Assembly: GCA_016841185.1 (NCBI GenBank)
Contig: JAENZQ010000028.1
Span: 1 to 47,861 of the forward strand
DNA from: Anaerovorax odorimutans
GTDB taxonomy: Bacteria; Bacillota; Clostridia; Peptostreptococcales; JAAYPU01
Reading direction: 5' to 3'
Length of the DNA: 47,861 nt
The notes below the pieces were generated by a model. The model saw nothing but the letters and a program-made list of their open reading frames with translations, ran no database searches and was not told where the DNA came from. Below are positions 25,659-38,137 of this stretch, piece after piece (the stretch's first letter is position 1; the number at the start of each line of letters is the position of its first letter). A program made the translations under genes and the position numbers.

Positions 25659-25840
25659 AAAAATTCCCCCTAAACACGACATTATTATGTAATATTATAC
25701 AATAGACTTCTACTAAGGTCTATGGTGAAGGTCTTATCGGCGTTTTTATGGTCTCCTTGAAAGATTTTATTCATTAACAAGAGAAAGTTTTGCCTTACAG
25801 CAAAACTATCCATCATTCTATCTGTTTTTCTTCTTATTAA

Positions 25841-26347
25841 TTATTCTCTATCAGTCAGATGCCTGACGCTTTTATACCCGATAAATCCCAGGACAACCCC
25901 AAACAAATTCAAGATGATATCATCCACATCAAAAACACCCAGTCCGAAATAATGCTGTGTGACTTCAATATTCAGGACCACGAATAGGCTGATACCAACT
26001 GTGATTAGTAATTTATGCCGACTGCCTATCATAAGGGAAAGCAATAATCCGACGGGAATAAACAAGAATACATTTCCCAAAATATTGGATATCCAATCCC
26101 ATAATTTGAAATATGAAAAATACTCAAAATACCGGGATATGGTTTTAAAGGGTACTAAATTTAAATATGTATCTCTATTGGCGATCAAAATTTCACGCGA
26201 AAGCAATCTTTGAGGTTCCAATAGTAATTTATATATAAGAAACGACAAATATCCAATAAAAACAAAACGTATGATTTGCTTCTTTAAATCCAATACGATA
26301 AAGGTTTTATGTCTATGATTAAAAATTGTTTTCAAAATCCTTTCCAA
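25841..26347 (-). CDS. VanZ-like membrane protein
   Basis: 168 residues, TTG start with AGGGGG upstream. About four membrane segments (IIRFVFIGYLSFLIY, ILGNVFLFIPVGLLLSLMI, LLITVGISLFVVLNI, IILNLFGVVLGFIGY). The VanZ signature is present: NLVPFKTI, NILGNVFLFIPVG, EVTQHYFGLGVFDVDDIILNLFGVVLG. VanZ relatives include one that gives low teicoplanin resistance, but most have no known role. It stands alone. Confidence 0.9.
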   Translation of the reverse strand: MERILKTIFNHRHKTFIVLDLKKQIIRFVFIGYLSFLIYKLLLEPQRLLSREILIANRDTYLNLVPFKTISRYFEYFSYFKLWDWISNILGNVFLFIPVGLLLSLMIGSRHKLLITVGISLFVVLNIEVTQHYFGLGVFDVDDIILNLFGVVLGFIGYKSVRHLTDRE

Positions 26348-26456
26348 AAAATTTTCCCCCTAATGAACAGCTATTATATTTTATGTTATTCGACATACCC
26401 TTTATTTAGTCCTCCAATAAAATTTGAGAATATAATATTTATTTATACACCGGTCA

Positions 26457-26481
26457 GGACAGCCGCAAGGGCTATCCCTAC
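26457..26481. repeat. Short dispersed hairpin (copy 2)
   Basis: ggacagcc-gcaag-ggctatcc plus ctac. Identical over 25 nt to the reverse complement of 21085-21109, 5.4 kb away. It is followed by a stuttering tract (acttatacttacacttatatccatactt, 26487-26530) before nadE. Confidence 0.75.
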
Positions 26482-26526
26482 GATATACTTGCCCTTATAC
26501 TTACACTTATATCCATACTTATACTT

Positions 26527-28476
26527 CTACTCTATCTCCTGAATCCAGATGCTTACGTCTGCATCACTGGGCATTCTCCAGTCTCCCCGAGGAGATAAGC
26601 TGACTGTTCCCACTTTCGGACCGTCCGGCATACAGCTTCTTTTATATTGCTGAGAAAAAAATCTTTTATAGAATAGTATCAACCATTTTTTTATTTCTTC
26701 TCCGGAATAATCCTCCATAAAAGTGTTTCTTGCGATATGGAGTAATTTTGAAGGCCGCATTCCATATCTCATTGTATAGTATAAAAAGAAATCATGTAAA
26801 ATATAAGGTCCTACCGTATCTTCAGTCTTCTGTAGAATCTCTCCTGCCTCATTTGGCGGTAGAAGCTCCGGTGAAATAGGTGTATCCAGGATATTCTGAA
26901 GTGTACTTTTTAAAGTAAGGTTTTTAAATTTATTGTTCATGACCCACTCGATGATGAATCTTACCAATGTCTTTGGAATACTTGCATTGACACCATACAT
27001 GGACATATGATCACCGTTATAAGTTGCCCACCCTAAAGCCATCTCGGACAAGTCTCCTGTCCCCACAACAATTCCCTTTTCTTTATTGGCAATATCCATT
27101 AATACCTGCGTTCTCTCTCTGGCCTGAGCATTCTCATATGTGACATCATGAATTTCAGGATTATGATCTATATCCTTAAAATGCTGCAATACGGAATTTG
27201 CAATATTTATTTCTTTTATCTGTATGTTCAGATGCTGCATAAGTGAAAGTGCATTTTGATAAGTTTTGTCCGTAGTGCCGAATCCCGGCATGGTAACCCC
27301 GATAATGTTACGAGAATCTAAACCGAGAAGCTTAAAGGTCTCGCTGCAAACCAGCAGTGCCAGAGTCGAATCAAGCCCTCCGGAAATACCTACTACCACC
27401 CTTGAAGAACCTATGTGCTCAATTCTCTTGGCCAAACCCGCCGACTGAATATTGAAGATTTCTTCACAACGTTCGTTAATCATCGTATTATTGTCTGGTA
27501 CAAATGGTGTTTTAGGATATTTCCTTTCAAAGGTATCTGTTTGAGTCAAAAGACATAGGGGATCCAATAAAACATGTTGGTATATTTCTCTGCTGCTGTA
27601 AACAGTGGTGCATCTTTCAAAATTCTGTCCCTGACCTCTTTCAAATTTAATCCTCTCAATATCAATTTCTCCGTAGAGAATGGTATTATTTCTATCAAAT
27701 TTTTTTCCTGAAGCTAAAATATTACCGTTTTCACAAATATAGCAATCTCCGCCAAAAACCAAATCCGTTGTGGACTCATGCACACCTGAAGCGGCATAAA
27801 CATAACCGCATATGTTTTTAGCACTTCCCTGGGTAATGAGTGTTTTTCTGTAATCCGACTTCCCTACCATTTCATGGCTGGCAGACAGGTTCAAAAGAAT
27901 ATGTGCACCGTTCAGCGCAAGGTGTGTTCCCGGTGTAATCGGCGCCCAAAGATCTTCACAGATTTCAATTCCGATTTTTATATCATGTTTGCAATCTTCG
28001 AAAATAAGATAACCGAAGGGAATGTCCTTCCCATTAAACCGGATACTCTTTACTTCCCTGCCGACGGCACTTCCTGATACAAACCATCTGTCCTCATAGA
28101 ATTCCTTATAATTTGGAATAATGGTTTTAGGAACAATACCCTTAATCTCACCTTTTTGCAATAAAACAGCACAGTTGTAGAAGTTATTTTCCAGATATAC
28201 GGGCATCCCTACGGCTACCAAAGCTTCCACATCTTGAATCTCGTCAGCTAATTGATCAATTGCTTCCAATGCTTTTTCATATAAAATATTTTGTGCGAAC
28301 AGATCGCCACAAGTATATCCTGTAACGGATAACTCGGGAAATAAAATAATAGAAGCGCCCTGTGCATATGCCTGCTTTGTGCAGGATATTATTTCTCCTA
28401 TGTTGTATTTTGGATTTGCAACAAGCACCTTTGGGGACACTGCAGCAACTCGCATCATTCCTAAATTCTTTTTCAT
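26527..28476 (-). CDS. nadE: Glutamine-dependent NAD+ synthetase
   Basis: 649 residues. N-terminal nitrilase-type amidase with the Glu-Lys-Cys triad visible (LFPELSVTGYTCGDLF, VPKTIIPNYKEFYEDRWF, IGIEICEDLW), then an ATP-pyrophosphatase domain with VVGISGGLDSTLALLV, GTGDLSEMALGWATYNGDHMSMYGVNASIPKTLVR, and SPELLPP near the end. It amidates deamido-NAD using glutamine. ATG at 28474-28476 with GAGGT upstream. capA ends 1 nt before it, so the two are cotranscribed; no functional link is known. Confidence 0.97.
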   Translation of the reverse strand: MKKNLGMMRVAAVSPKVLVANPKYNIGEIISCTKQAYAQGASIILFPELSVTGYTCGDLFAQNILYEKALEAIDQLADEIQDVEALVAVGMPVYLENNFYNCAVLLQKGEIKGIVPKTIIPNYKEFYEDRWFVSGSAVGREVKSIRFNGKDIPFGYLIFEDCKHDIKIGIEICEDLWAPITPGTHLALNGAHILLNLSASHEMVGKSDYRKTLITQGSAKNICGYVYAASGVHESTTDLVFGGDCYICENGNILASGKKFDRNNTILYGEIDIERIKFERGQGQNFERCTTVYSSREIYQHVLLDPLCLLTQTDTFERKYPKTPFVPDNNTMINERCEEIFNIQSAGLAKRIEHIGSSRVVVGISGGLDSTLALLVCSETFKLLGLDSRNIIGVTMPGFGTTDKTYQNALSLMQHLNIQIKEINIANSVLQHFKDIDHNPEIHDVTYENAQARERTQVLMDIANKEKGIVVGTGDLSEMALGWATYNGDHMSMYGVNASIPKTLVRFIIEWVMNNKFKNLTLKSTLQNILDTPISPELLPPNEAGEILQKTEDTVGPYILHDFFLYYTMRYGMRPSKLLHIARNTFMEDYSGEEIKKWLILFYKRFFSQQYKRSCMPDGPKVGTVSLSPRGDWRMPSDADVSIWIQEIE

Positions 28477-28477
28477 T

Positions 28478-29617
28478 TTATCTTACCTCAACTTCAATAT
28501 TTCCTTCTGTATTGATATCGGTCCCAAATCTCTGTGACCGTTCCATAAGTTTTTCTATAATTTCTCTCTTCATAGGATCACTGTTTTCCAACAACTGTGC
28601 TTTACAATTATCAATATGTACAGGATAAAAGGAGCCTCCTCTGAAATTATTCTCCCCAAACTCAAGTTCAAATACCGCTGTTTTGCCGGCCTCTTCGTTT
28701 TTCTTCAAGAAAAGGAAGTTTCCAACACTATATAATATCGGTTTTCCCTTATATATCTCTATCCCCTGAAGTACGTGGGGATGATGACCTACGATGCCGT
28801 CAGCTCCTGCTTCAATGATTCTATGGGCCAATTCCACCTGATGTCCGGAAGGCTCATAAGCGTATTCCACACCCCAATGAAGCATTATAATTAAAATATC
28901 ACATTCTTCTTTTGATTTCGTAACGGTATCCAGCAATATTTTATTATCATCCTGATTGAAATATGCAATTCCCGGTTTATCTTCTCCTGCTTTATATACT
29001 GCGGATGAACGGACCTCCGAAAAACTGAGAAAGCCAACTTTTAAGTTATTCTTTTCCAATACCTTGACTTTAAAGGCTTCCTCGATATTCATGCCGCCTC
29101 CCGAATAAATGATACTATTTCCCTCAAGATGCTCTAAAGTATCTAAAAATGCGGCTTCACCATAATCATAGGTATGATTGTTAGCAAGGTTTACCAAATC
29201 AATGCCCGCGTTAACCAAACCTTCCAATGTATACGGCTGGGATCTGAATCCATATCCTTCTCTTTTTAGTGTCTGACCTCTTTCACTTACACAGGTCTCA
29301 AGATTAATAGCTGCAATATCCGCTTCCTGAAATATGGCTGCAACGCTTGTCCATGAATAATCAACTCCAAAATTGCTGATATAATCTTCAAAATAGCTGT
29401 CCATCATGACATCTCCGGCGAAGCACAGTAATACTTTATCATCAGGGCTATCCTCTGTACCCGGCTCATTTATTTTCTCAGGTATTTCTTCTTCGTTGTG
29501 CATTACTTGTTCCGTTCTCGCTTCATCCGGATAAAAATCAGAAAAAATCAGGATAGGTGACAGTAATAAAACAACCAATAATATTTTCAGGGGCATCCCT
29601 CTTCTTTTCTCAAACAT
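28478..29617 (-). CDS. CapA-family (PGA synthesis-like) metallophosphatase protein
   Basis: 379 residues, AAGGAGGG before the ATG. One N-terminal membrane segment (LKILLVVLLLSPILIF), an acidic linker, then the PGA_cap fold: FAGDVMMDSYFEDY, INLETCVSERG, NLANNHTYDYG, LHWGVEYAYEPSGHQVELAHRIIEAGADGIVGHHPHVLQGIEIYKGKPILYSVGNFLF. The His/Asp/Asn set resembles a calcineurin-type metal site. Relatives assist poly-gamma-glutamate capsule formation, but most, standing without capBC as here, have unknown substrate. Membrane-anchored, facing outside. Confidence 0.9.
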   Translation of the reverse strand: MFEKRRGMPLKILLVVLLLSPILIFSDFYPDEARTEQVMHNEEEIPEKINEPGTEDSPDDKVLLCFAGDVMMDSYFEDYISNFGVDYSWTSVAAIFQEADIAAINLETCVSERGQTLKREGYGFRSQPYTLEGLVNAGIDLVNLANNHTYDYGEAAFLDTLEHLEGNSIIYSGGGMNIEEAFKVKVLEKNNLKVGFLSFSEVRSSAVYKAGEDKPGIAYFNQDDNKILLDTVTKSKEECDILIIMLHWGVEYAYEPSGHQVELAHRIIEAGADGIVGHHPHVLQGIEIYKGKPILYSVGNFLFLKKNEEAGKTAVFELEFGENNFRGGSFYPVHIDNCKAQLLENSDPMKREIIEKLMERSQRFGTDINTEGNIEVEVR

Positions 29618-29936
29618 AGGCGCCCTCCTTTTCTTTTCCCGATGGCTGACAATTCTATCGCTTCAAATTGTCGAAACTGAGAATTGCAAAGCCCCTAAAT
29701 AAGGATTTCTGACCTTCAGATAGAGTTATGTACCTTTAGAAAATTCCATCTGAAGCCAAGAATTAATTTATGGTTATATTATATTATACATGTAAGGATG
29801 CTTAAAGGTTTTTTCAGATAATGAGGCCTTTTTTTATGATATTATATTAATATGGGTATATGCATTTTAATTGAAATTAAATTCATCTTATAGTAACATA
29901 TTATTAGTATATACATTGGGACAGGAGGGTTATTTG
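29618..29936. other. Divergent intergenic region, capA / bactofilin
   Basis: Holds a short hairpin gacaatt/aattgtc (about 29648-29675), two T-runs that could end leftover transcription (29809-29816, 29829-29836), and a possible promoter for the bactofilin (TTGAAA at about 29871-29876, 17-nt spacer, TAACAT). No gene is supported. Confidence 0.4.
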
Positions 29937-30323
29937 ATGAGCAAAAAAAATATTGATACAAATCCAAATGCTTTTGATACACTGATTGGAAAAAATGCCG
30001 TTTTTACAGGTAAATTGGAATCATCCGGGCTCACCCGGATTGAAGGAAAAGTTAATGGGGATATTATTTTAGACGGAAATCTTTTTGTCGGAGAAGACAG
30101 TATGATCCAGGGGAATGTCAAAGCGGTCAATGTGGAAATCTATGGGACCGTACATGGTAATATTGAAGCACAGGATTCCCTGACCCTCCATGAAACGTGC
30201 AGACTTGTGGGCGATGTCCACATTAAAACCTTTATCGTAAAAAGCAATGCCTCTTTCGAAGGAAATTGTAAAATGAAAACACCAAAATCAGAAAATACAG
30301 AAATAGATAAAAAGAAAAAGTGA
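29937..30323 (+). CDS. Bactofilin
   Basis: 128 residues from ATG at 29937-29939, with GGAGGG 8-9 nt upstream; an in-frame ATG 22 codons earlier lacks a site and would add unrelated residues. The core (about 15-110) is the bactofilin beta-helix: TLIGKNAVFTGKLESSGLTRIEGKVNGDI, then repeated hydrophobic rungs (GNLFVGEDSMIQGNV, VEIYGTVHGNI, RLVGDVHIKTFIV). The tail is Lys/Glu-rich. Bactofilins polymerise without nucleotide and serve in cell shape and wall modification. Confidence 0.93.
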   Translation: MSKKNIDTNPNAFDTLIGKNAVFTGKLESSGLTRIEGKVNGDIILDGNLFVGEDSMIQGNVKAVNVEIYGTVHGNIEAQDSLTLHETCRLVGDVHIKTFIVKSNASFEGNCKMKTPKSENTEIDKKKK

Positions 30324-30393
30324 TACTCACAATATGCTTTTCATTTCATAATATAATAGTGAAAAAATCTATTATATTGAGGAGGTTTACTCA

Positions 30394-30522
30394 ATGGCAG
30401 ATACTACCAATTGCGGCGGAATCGGCGGCATTTTTGGCGAAGATGGCAGCAGCTTATTGTTTTTCTTCTTACTGTTGGTCGTTCTATTTTGTAACTGCGG
30501 CATATTCGGATCAAAATACTAA
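30394..30522 (+). CDS. Small Gly/Cys-rich membrane peptide
   Basis: 42 residues with GAGGAGG at the right distance from ATG 30394-30396, ending before a strong terminator. Reads MADTTNCGGIGGIFGEDGSS, a run of Leu/Phe/Val long enough to cross the membrane (LLFFFLLLVVLFC), and NCGIFGSKY. It resembles the tiny YjcZ-like peptides of Firmicutes, several of them sporulation-associated, but the family assignment is by look only. It lies 70 bp after the bactofilin gene on the same strand. Confidence 0.75.
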   Translation: MADTTNCGGIGGIFGEDGSSLLFFFLLLVVLFCNCGIFGSKY

Positions 30523-30558
30523 AACTGAATCTTGCTTACATCCGAAAAGGAGCAAAAA

Positions 30559-30595
30559 AACAGGCAGCAAATTCCTCAAGCTGCCTGTTATTTTT
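30559..30595 (+). terminator. Terminator after the small membrane peptide
   Basis: Ten-bp stem aacaggcagc/gctgcctgtt (30559-30568, 30580-30589), then five T after an A. The A-run before it allows function on the minus strand too. Confidence 0.9.
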
Positions 30596-30678
30596 ATGTG
30601 AAAACTGTACAACGATGCATATGGAAAAAAAGACACCTGTCTCTCTTAAGGCGTAGGATAACGGAAAAAAGACAATCC

Positions 30679-32217
30679 TTACTCCCACTCAATGGTTGAA
30701 GGGGGCTTGGAGGTGATATCATACACAACCCTGTTGACCCCAACCACTTCATTGACAATCCTGTTGGATATTATCTCCAGTACATCATAAGGAATTCTTG
30801 CCCAATCGGATGTCATGCCGTCGATGGAAGTGACAGCACGGATGCCTACGGTATGAACGTAAGTTCTTTCATCTCCCATGACCCCGACACTTTTAATATT
30901 GGGAAGGACGGCAAAATACTGCCATATTTCATTTTCCAACCCGTTTATCCTGATTTCTTCTCTTAATATGGCATCTGCTTCTTTGATGATGTGAAGCTTT
31001 TCTTCGGTTACCTCTCCCAGACACCTGATGGCAAGACCCGGTCCGGGAAATGGCTGGCGCCAGACGACTTCATGAGGCATTTCAAGTTCTTCGCCGACTT
31101 TTCTAACTTCATCTTTGAAAAGCAGCCGCAAAGGTTCAAGGAGTTTAAGCTTCATATCTTCAGGGAGCCCTCCTACATTATGATGGCTCTTAATTACTGC
31201 AGCATCTCCGGAACCGCTTTCAACCACATCGGGATAAATGGTTCCCTGCAGCAAAAAGTCTATGTCTCCTATCGTTGATGCCTCATCTTCAAATACTTTT
31301 ATAAATTCTTCTCCTATTATTTTTCTTTTCTTTTCAGGATCATCAATGCCGTTCAGTTTTTTCAAAAATCTTTCTTGTGCATTTACCCGTATCAGGTTCA
31401 TATGGAATTTTTCTTTAAATAAAGTTTCTACCTGATCTCCTTCATTTTTTCTCAAAAGTCCATGATCCACAAAAATACAGGTGAGTTGATCTCCAATGGC
31501 TTTATGAACCATTACGGCAGCGACCGATGAATCTACACCTCCGGAAAGTGCACAAATAACTTTTTTATCTCCGACCTTTTCTTTTATTTCATTTATTTTC
31601 TCTTCTGCAAAATTGGCCATGGTCCAGCTTCCGGAGCAGCCACATATTTTATAGATAAAATTACTCAGAAGTTTCCTCCCAAAAGGTGTATGCTCAACTT
31701 CCGGATGGAACTGAACCGCATATAGCTTTTTTTCTGCATCTTCCATGGATGCAACCGGACAATGCAGAGTAGCAGAGGTCACTCTGAATCCTTTCGGAAC
31801 TTGTACAATATGATCTGTGTGACTCATCCAGCATTGATTTTCTGCAGAAATGCCGGAAAAAATATCGCTGCTTGGATCGTTTACAATATTCAGCTTTATC
31901 CGCCCGTATTCTTTCAATTCCGGCCTTTCGACTTTTCCTCCCAAAAGATATGCCATGATTTGAGCCCCATAACATATTCCCAGGACAGGGATTCCCATTT
32001 TAAATAATTCTGCAGGTACCGAAGGAGCATTTTCCGTATATACACTGGATGGTCCTCCTGTAAATATAATCCCCTTTGGTTTTTTTTCTTTAACAGATTC
32101 AAGAGCTTTAGAAAAAGGGACAACTTCGCAATATACATTTTCTTCCCGAACTCTTCTGGCAATCAGCTGATTATATTGCCCGCCAAAATCAATGACAAGA
32201 ATGCCTTCGTATTTCAT
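30679..32217 (-). CDS. guaA: GMP synthase (glutamine-hydrolysing)
   Basis: 512 residues from ATG at 32215-32217 with TAGGTG six nt upstream; the stop codon of guaB lies inside that site, so the genes are coupled. Class I amidotransferase with GICYGAQ (nucleophile Cys) and [10 protein letters not shown] (His, Glu), PP-loop [12 protein letters not shown], and the C-terminal dimerisation part ending [17 protein letters not shown]. It converts XMP to GMP. The guaB-guaA pair is the guanine branch of purine synthesis. Confidence 0.98.
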   Translation of the reverse strand: MKYEGILVIDFGGQYNQLIARRVREENVYCEVVPFSKALESVKEKKPKGIIFTGGPSSVYTENAPSVPAELFKMGIPVLGICYGAQIMAYLLGGKVERPELKEYGRIKLNIVNDPSSDIFSGISAENQCWMSHTDHIVQVPKGFRVTSATLHCPVASMEDAEKKLYAVQFHPEVEHTPFGRKLLSNFIYKICGCSGSWTMANFAEEKINEIKEKVGDKKVICALSGGVDSSVAAVMVHKAIGDQLTCIFVDHGLLRKNEGDQVETLFKEKFHMNLIRVNAQERFLKKLNGIDDPEKKRKIIGEEFIKVFEDEASTIGDIDFLLQGTIYPDVVESGSGDAAVIKSHHNVGGLPEDMKLKLLEPLRLLFKDEVRKVGEELEMPHEVVWRQPFPGPGLAIRCLGEVTEEKLHIIKEADAILREEIRINGLENEIWQYFAVLPNIKSVGVMGDERTYVHTVGIRAVTSIDGMTSDWARIPYDVLEIISNRIVNEVVGVNRVVYDITSKPPSTIEWE

Positions 32218-32226
32218 TTTTTTCAC

Positions 32227-33720
<1,494 letters not shown>

Positions 33721-33840
33721 TTATATACGTTATCAAAGAGTTCTTATGATGTCAATATAAATATTATAGCCCTCTCCGGCTAAATTTAGGATGTCACCGA
33801 CAGTAATTCTTATTCACATACAGATATCTCCATAAAATGT

Positions 33841-34749
33841 TTATTGCTTCTCAAGATATTCTTCAAGAGTCAGTCCTTCTTCATATATAGATTTAGCCGT
33901 ATCTTTTCCCACATATCTTAAATGCCACGGTTCATAGTTGTATCCGGTTATCTTCGTTTTTCCTTCCGGATACCGGATAATAAAACCAAAGCGGTGTGCA
34001 TTATCTGCCAACCACTCTGCCTCCTCAGTATCCCCGAATGAACTGTTAATCTGATATCCTACGCTGCTACAGGACATATCCACGGCAAGACCTGTCTGAT
34101 GTTCACTTTGTCCCGGCAGGGCGCTGGTTTCATTGGCTTTTTCAACCGAACCTTTTCGGCTGACATTGTTTTTAAAAATAATAGTCTGAAGGTCATAAGA
34201 CCGGTAAGCTGAAGCCGGCAAAATCTCCAGATTCTCTTCTTCCTCAGCGGTATTGACCAATTCAAGAACTGCCTCTGCCGCTTCTTCACGCATAAACATC
34301 TCTATTTCCGACCGTCCCGGTGCAAACACCTCCGGTTTTACCAGATCCGACGGCTCATAATCCGATTTCAGTACATTTTTCTTGTTCACCAATACCGTTA
34401 AGTGGTCAGGCTTGTCCACCACCGTAACCCCTTTATAATATTCTTCTGTTCCCGGAATTGGAACTTCAATCTCAGTCTCCGATCCTTCATCCTCTAAGCC
34501 CGAATCAGGACCCTGCTGATCTCTTTCATCGAGAGCTGTTTCCGCTTCTTCGGAATCTGTAGTGCTTTCTTCTGAAGAATCTGATTCCTCCAAGCGGTCT
34601 TCTTCAGTCTGAAAGTCATCCTCCCGGAATTCTTCCACAGGATCCGCTGTCTGCTGCGCTTGAGTCCCCGGGCTGAATCTACCGGAAGCATAGAAAAAAA
34701 TGAATACTGCTGCTATTAATAATATAAATAGAAATGTTAATTTTTTCAT
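33841..34749 (-). CDS. D-alanyl-D-alanine carboxypeptidase, VanY/DdcY type
   Basis: 302 residues. N-terminal membrane anchor (LTFLFILLIAAVFIFFY), an acidic Glu/Asp/Ser linker of about 75 residues, then the peptidase M15B domain. Zinc motifs are complete: SALPGQSEHQTGLAVD (SxHxxGxAxD), ADNAHRFGFIIRYPEG, and EPWHLRYVG (catalytic Glu/zinc His). It trims terminal D-Ala from wall peptides outside the cell. The long acidic spacer probably carries it through the wall. Nothing suggests a vancomycin-resistance cluster. Confidence 0.93.
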   Translation of the reverse strand: MKKLTFLFILLIAAVFIFFYASGRFSPGTQAQQTADPVEEFREDDFQTEEDRLEESDSSEESTTDSEEAETALDERDQQGPDSGLEDEGSETEIEVPIPGTEEYYKGVTVVDKPDHLTVLVNKKNVLKSDYEPSDLVKPEVFAPGRSEIEMFMREEAAEAVLELVNTAEEEENLEILPASAYRSYDLQTIIFKNNVSRKGSVEKANETSALPGQSEHQTGLAVDMSCSSVGYQINSSFGDTEEAEWLADNAHRFGFIIRYPEGKTKITGYNYEPWHLRYVGKDTAKSIYEEGLTLEEYLEKQ

Positions 34750-34950
34750 AAATATTTCCCCCTTTAAACAACTATATTATTTTAACGCATATCACAGCCT
34801 GCTTCAATAGATAGATGGTATTTTACTGCAATAATTAGACTTTAAAAAATAAATTTCGTTCCAATTCCTCACTATTATTCGACATATCGATTTCTCTTTT
34901 GGCCTCTTTATTAATAAACATGATGAATCATGGTTGAAATGGGCAAAAAA

Positions 34951-34986
34951 AAACGGGTAAAGTGTTAACTTTACCCGTTTTTTCTG
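34951..34986. terminator. Bidirectional terminator after groEL
   Basis: Perfect 13-bp stem aaacgggtaaagt/actttacccgttt (34951-34963, 34968-34980) with a 4-nt loop and A/T-runs on both sides. It ends groESL leftwards. Confidence 0.92.
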
Positions 34987-35062
34987 TTCAAGCTTTTTCT
35001 GTTCAAGCTTTTTCTGTTCAAGCTTTTTCTGTTCAAGCTTTTTCTGTTCAAGCTTTTTCTGT
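34984..35062. repeat. Tandem repeat, 15-bp unit x5
   Basis: The unit ctgttcaagcttttt is repeated exactly at 34984, 34999, 35014, 35029 and 35044, with a partial ctgt at 35059-35062. It fills the whole space between the groEL stop codon and its terminator. All copies are identical, so the array is young or kept uniform by slippage. Confidence 0.97.
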
Positions 35063-35063
35063 A

Positions 35064-37020
<1,957 letters not shown>

Positions 37021-37072
37021 AGATTTAACCTCCTTTTGTATGAATATGAAGTAAAATATTTTGACCATTTTG

Positions 37073-37099
37073 TTAGCACTCTTCCTTAATGAGTGCTAA
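37073..37099. promoter_or_regulatory. CIRCE operator (HrcA site) of groESL
   Basis: TTAGCACTC - 9 nt - GAGTGCTAA, a perfect CIRCE inverted repeat, 53 nt before the groES start. HrcA is expected to repress groESL here until heat or misfolded protein titrates GroEL. Confidence 0.98.
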
Positions 37100-37242
37100 G
37101 TATAATTTAATATATATGCAAGCGTTAATCAAGCATAAAAAATGATTAAAAACCGTAAATAATAACTATTTTATTCCAAATTAACGCCTATATTTTATTA
37201 TTACATTGATATTCTTAATTATACTACATTTTTCTTTGCTTT

Positions 37243-37938
37243 TTAAAAAAAATTAGGGAAAAAATCTTTAATAATAAAATAAATGAATGGAATCAGCAAA
37301 GCCGGAAGCATATTTGCTACCTTTATTCTTTTTATTTCAAGAAAGTTCAATCCCAAAGCGGCAATCAGGAGCCCGCCTACGGATGATATTTCGTTAACGA
37401 CTTCCGTGCTCAGAAAATCTTTGATATATGATGCACCAAATGCAATGCTGCCTTCATAGATAAATATAATAACTGCAGAAAAAATAACCCCGAATCCCAT
37501 GGTTGAAGCAAGAATGATGGAAGTGAATCCGTCAATAATGGATTTTGCAATAAGCATTTCATGGTCTCCTGTCAGCCCGCTCTGTAAAGCCCCTACAACA
37601 GCCATAGATCCTACACAGAAAATCAGGCTGGCAGTAACAAATCCTTTGGCAACAGAACCTTCTCCTTTTCCCGCCTTTTTTTCGATCCACTTTCCCATGC
37701 GGTCAAGATTTCCGTCGATATCTAAAATCTCTCCCATGATACTTCCCAAAACCATACTGAAGATCAGCAAGACAAAATGCTGGACCTCAAATGCACCTAA
37801 CAAGCCCAGAAGCAGTACCGTCAATCCTAATGCTTTCATAATTGTATCTTTAAATCGCTCCGGTATTCCTCCATGCAGAAACGTTCCGATCAATGCACAA
37901 ATAATAACGGTTACCGTATTAATAACAGGCCCTAACAT
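37243..37938 (-). CDS. DUF554 membrane protein
   Basis: 231 residues, AAAAGGAGG before the ATG. About seven membrane segments with the family's Gly-rich features: MLGPVINTVTVIICALIGTFL, GLTVLLLGLLGAFEV, the loop GEILDIDGNLDRMGKWIEKK, FVTASLIFCVGSMAVVGALQSGLTGD, and GGLLIAALGLNFLEIKRIKVANMLPALL. This is the DUF554 (YdfK/YqgA) family, often described as a putative transporter; function unknown. Stands alone. Confidence 0.93.
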   Translation of the reverse strand: MLGPVINTVTVIICALIGTFLHGGIPERFKDTIMKALGLTVLLLGLLGAFEVQHFVLLIFSMVLGSIMGEILDIDGNLDRMGKWIEKKAGKGEGSVAKGFVTASLIFCVGSMAVVGALQSGLTGDHEMLIAKSIIDGFTSIILASTMGFGVIFSAVIIFIYEGSIAFGASYIKDFLSTEVVNEISSVGGLLIAALGLNFLEIKRIKVANMLPALLIPFIYFIIKDFFPNFF

Positions 37939-37965
37939 TTATATTCCTCCTTTTCGAATAAGTGA

Positions 37966-38012
37966 TTATGGGATAATAGATTATAGATAATAGATTATAG
38001 ATTATGGATTGA
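37966..38012. repeat. Stuttering gattatagata tract
   Basis: Repeated (g)attat(g/a) units (gattatgggataatagattatagataatagattatagattatgg) between two divergent genes. It is of the same type as the tracts at 11325-11355, 12285-12305, 12395-12440 and 40664-40680. Confidence 0.7.
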
Positions 38013-38137
38013 ATTATCAGTCTCCTATTCCCTTGTTTTCTGTTTACTTTTCCATTTATGACACTTATAATAATAAATGAAAATCCTCATGGTTAAACAT
38101 TATTTATAAATTATACTCCTTTGAAAGGTGTGATACA

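Noticed and set aside
33841-34749. Part of a vancomycin-resistance cluster (with the VanZ-like gene)
   Set aside because: VanY- and VanZ-like genes are 7 kb apart with unrelated genes between, and no VanHAX or VanRS is present.
38013-38137. TPP or other riboswitch ahead of the ABC operon
   Set aside because: The 125 nt before the binding-protein gene contain no recognisable aptamer core.
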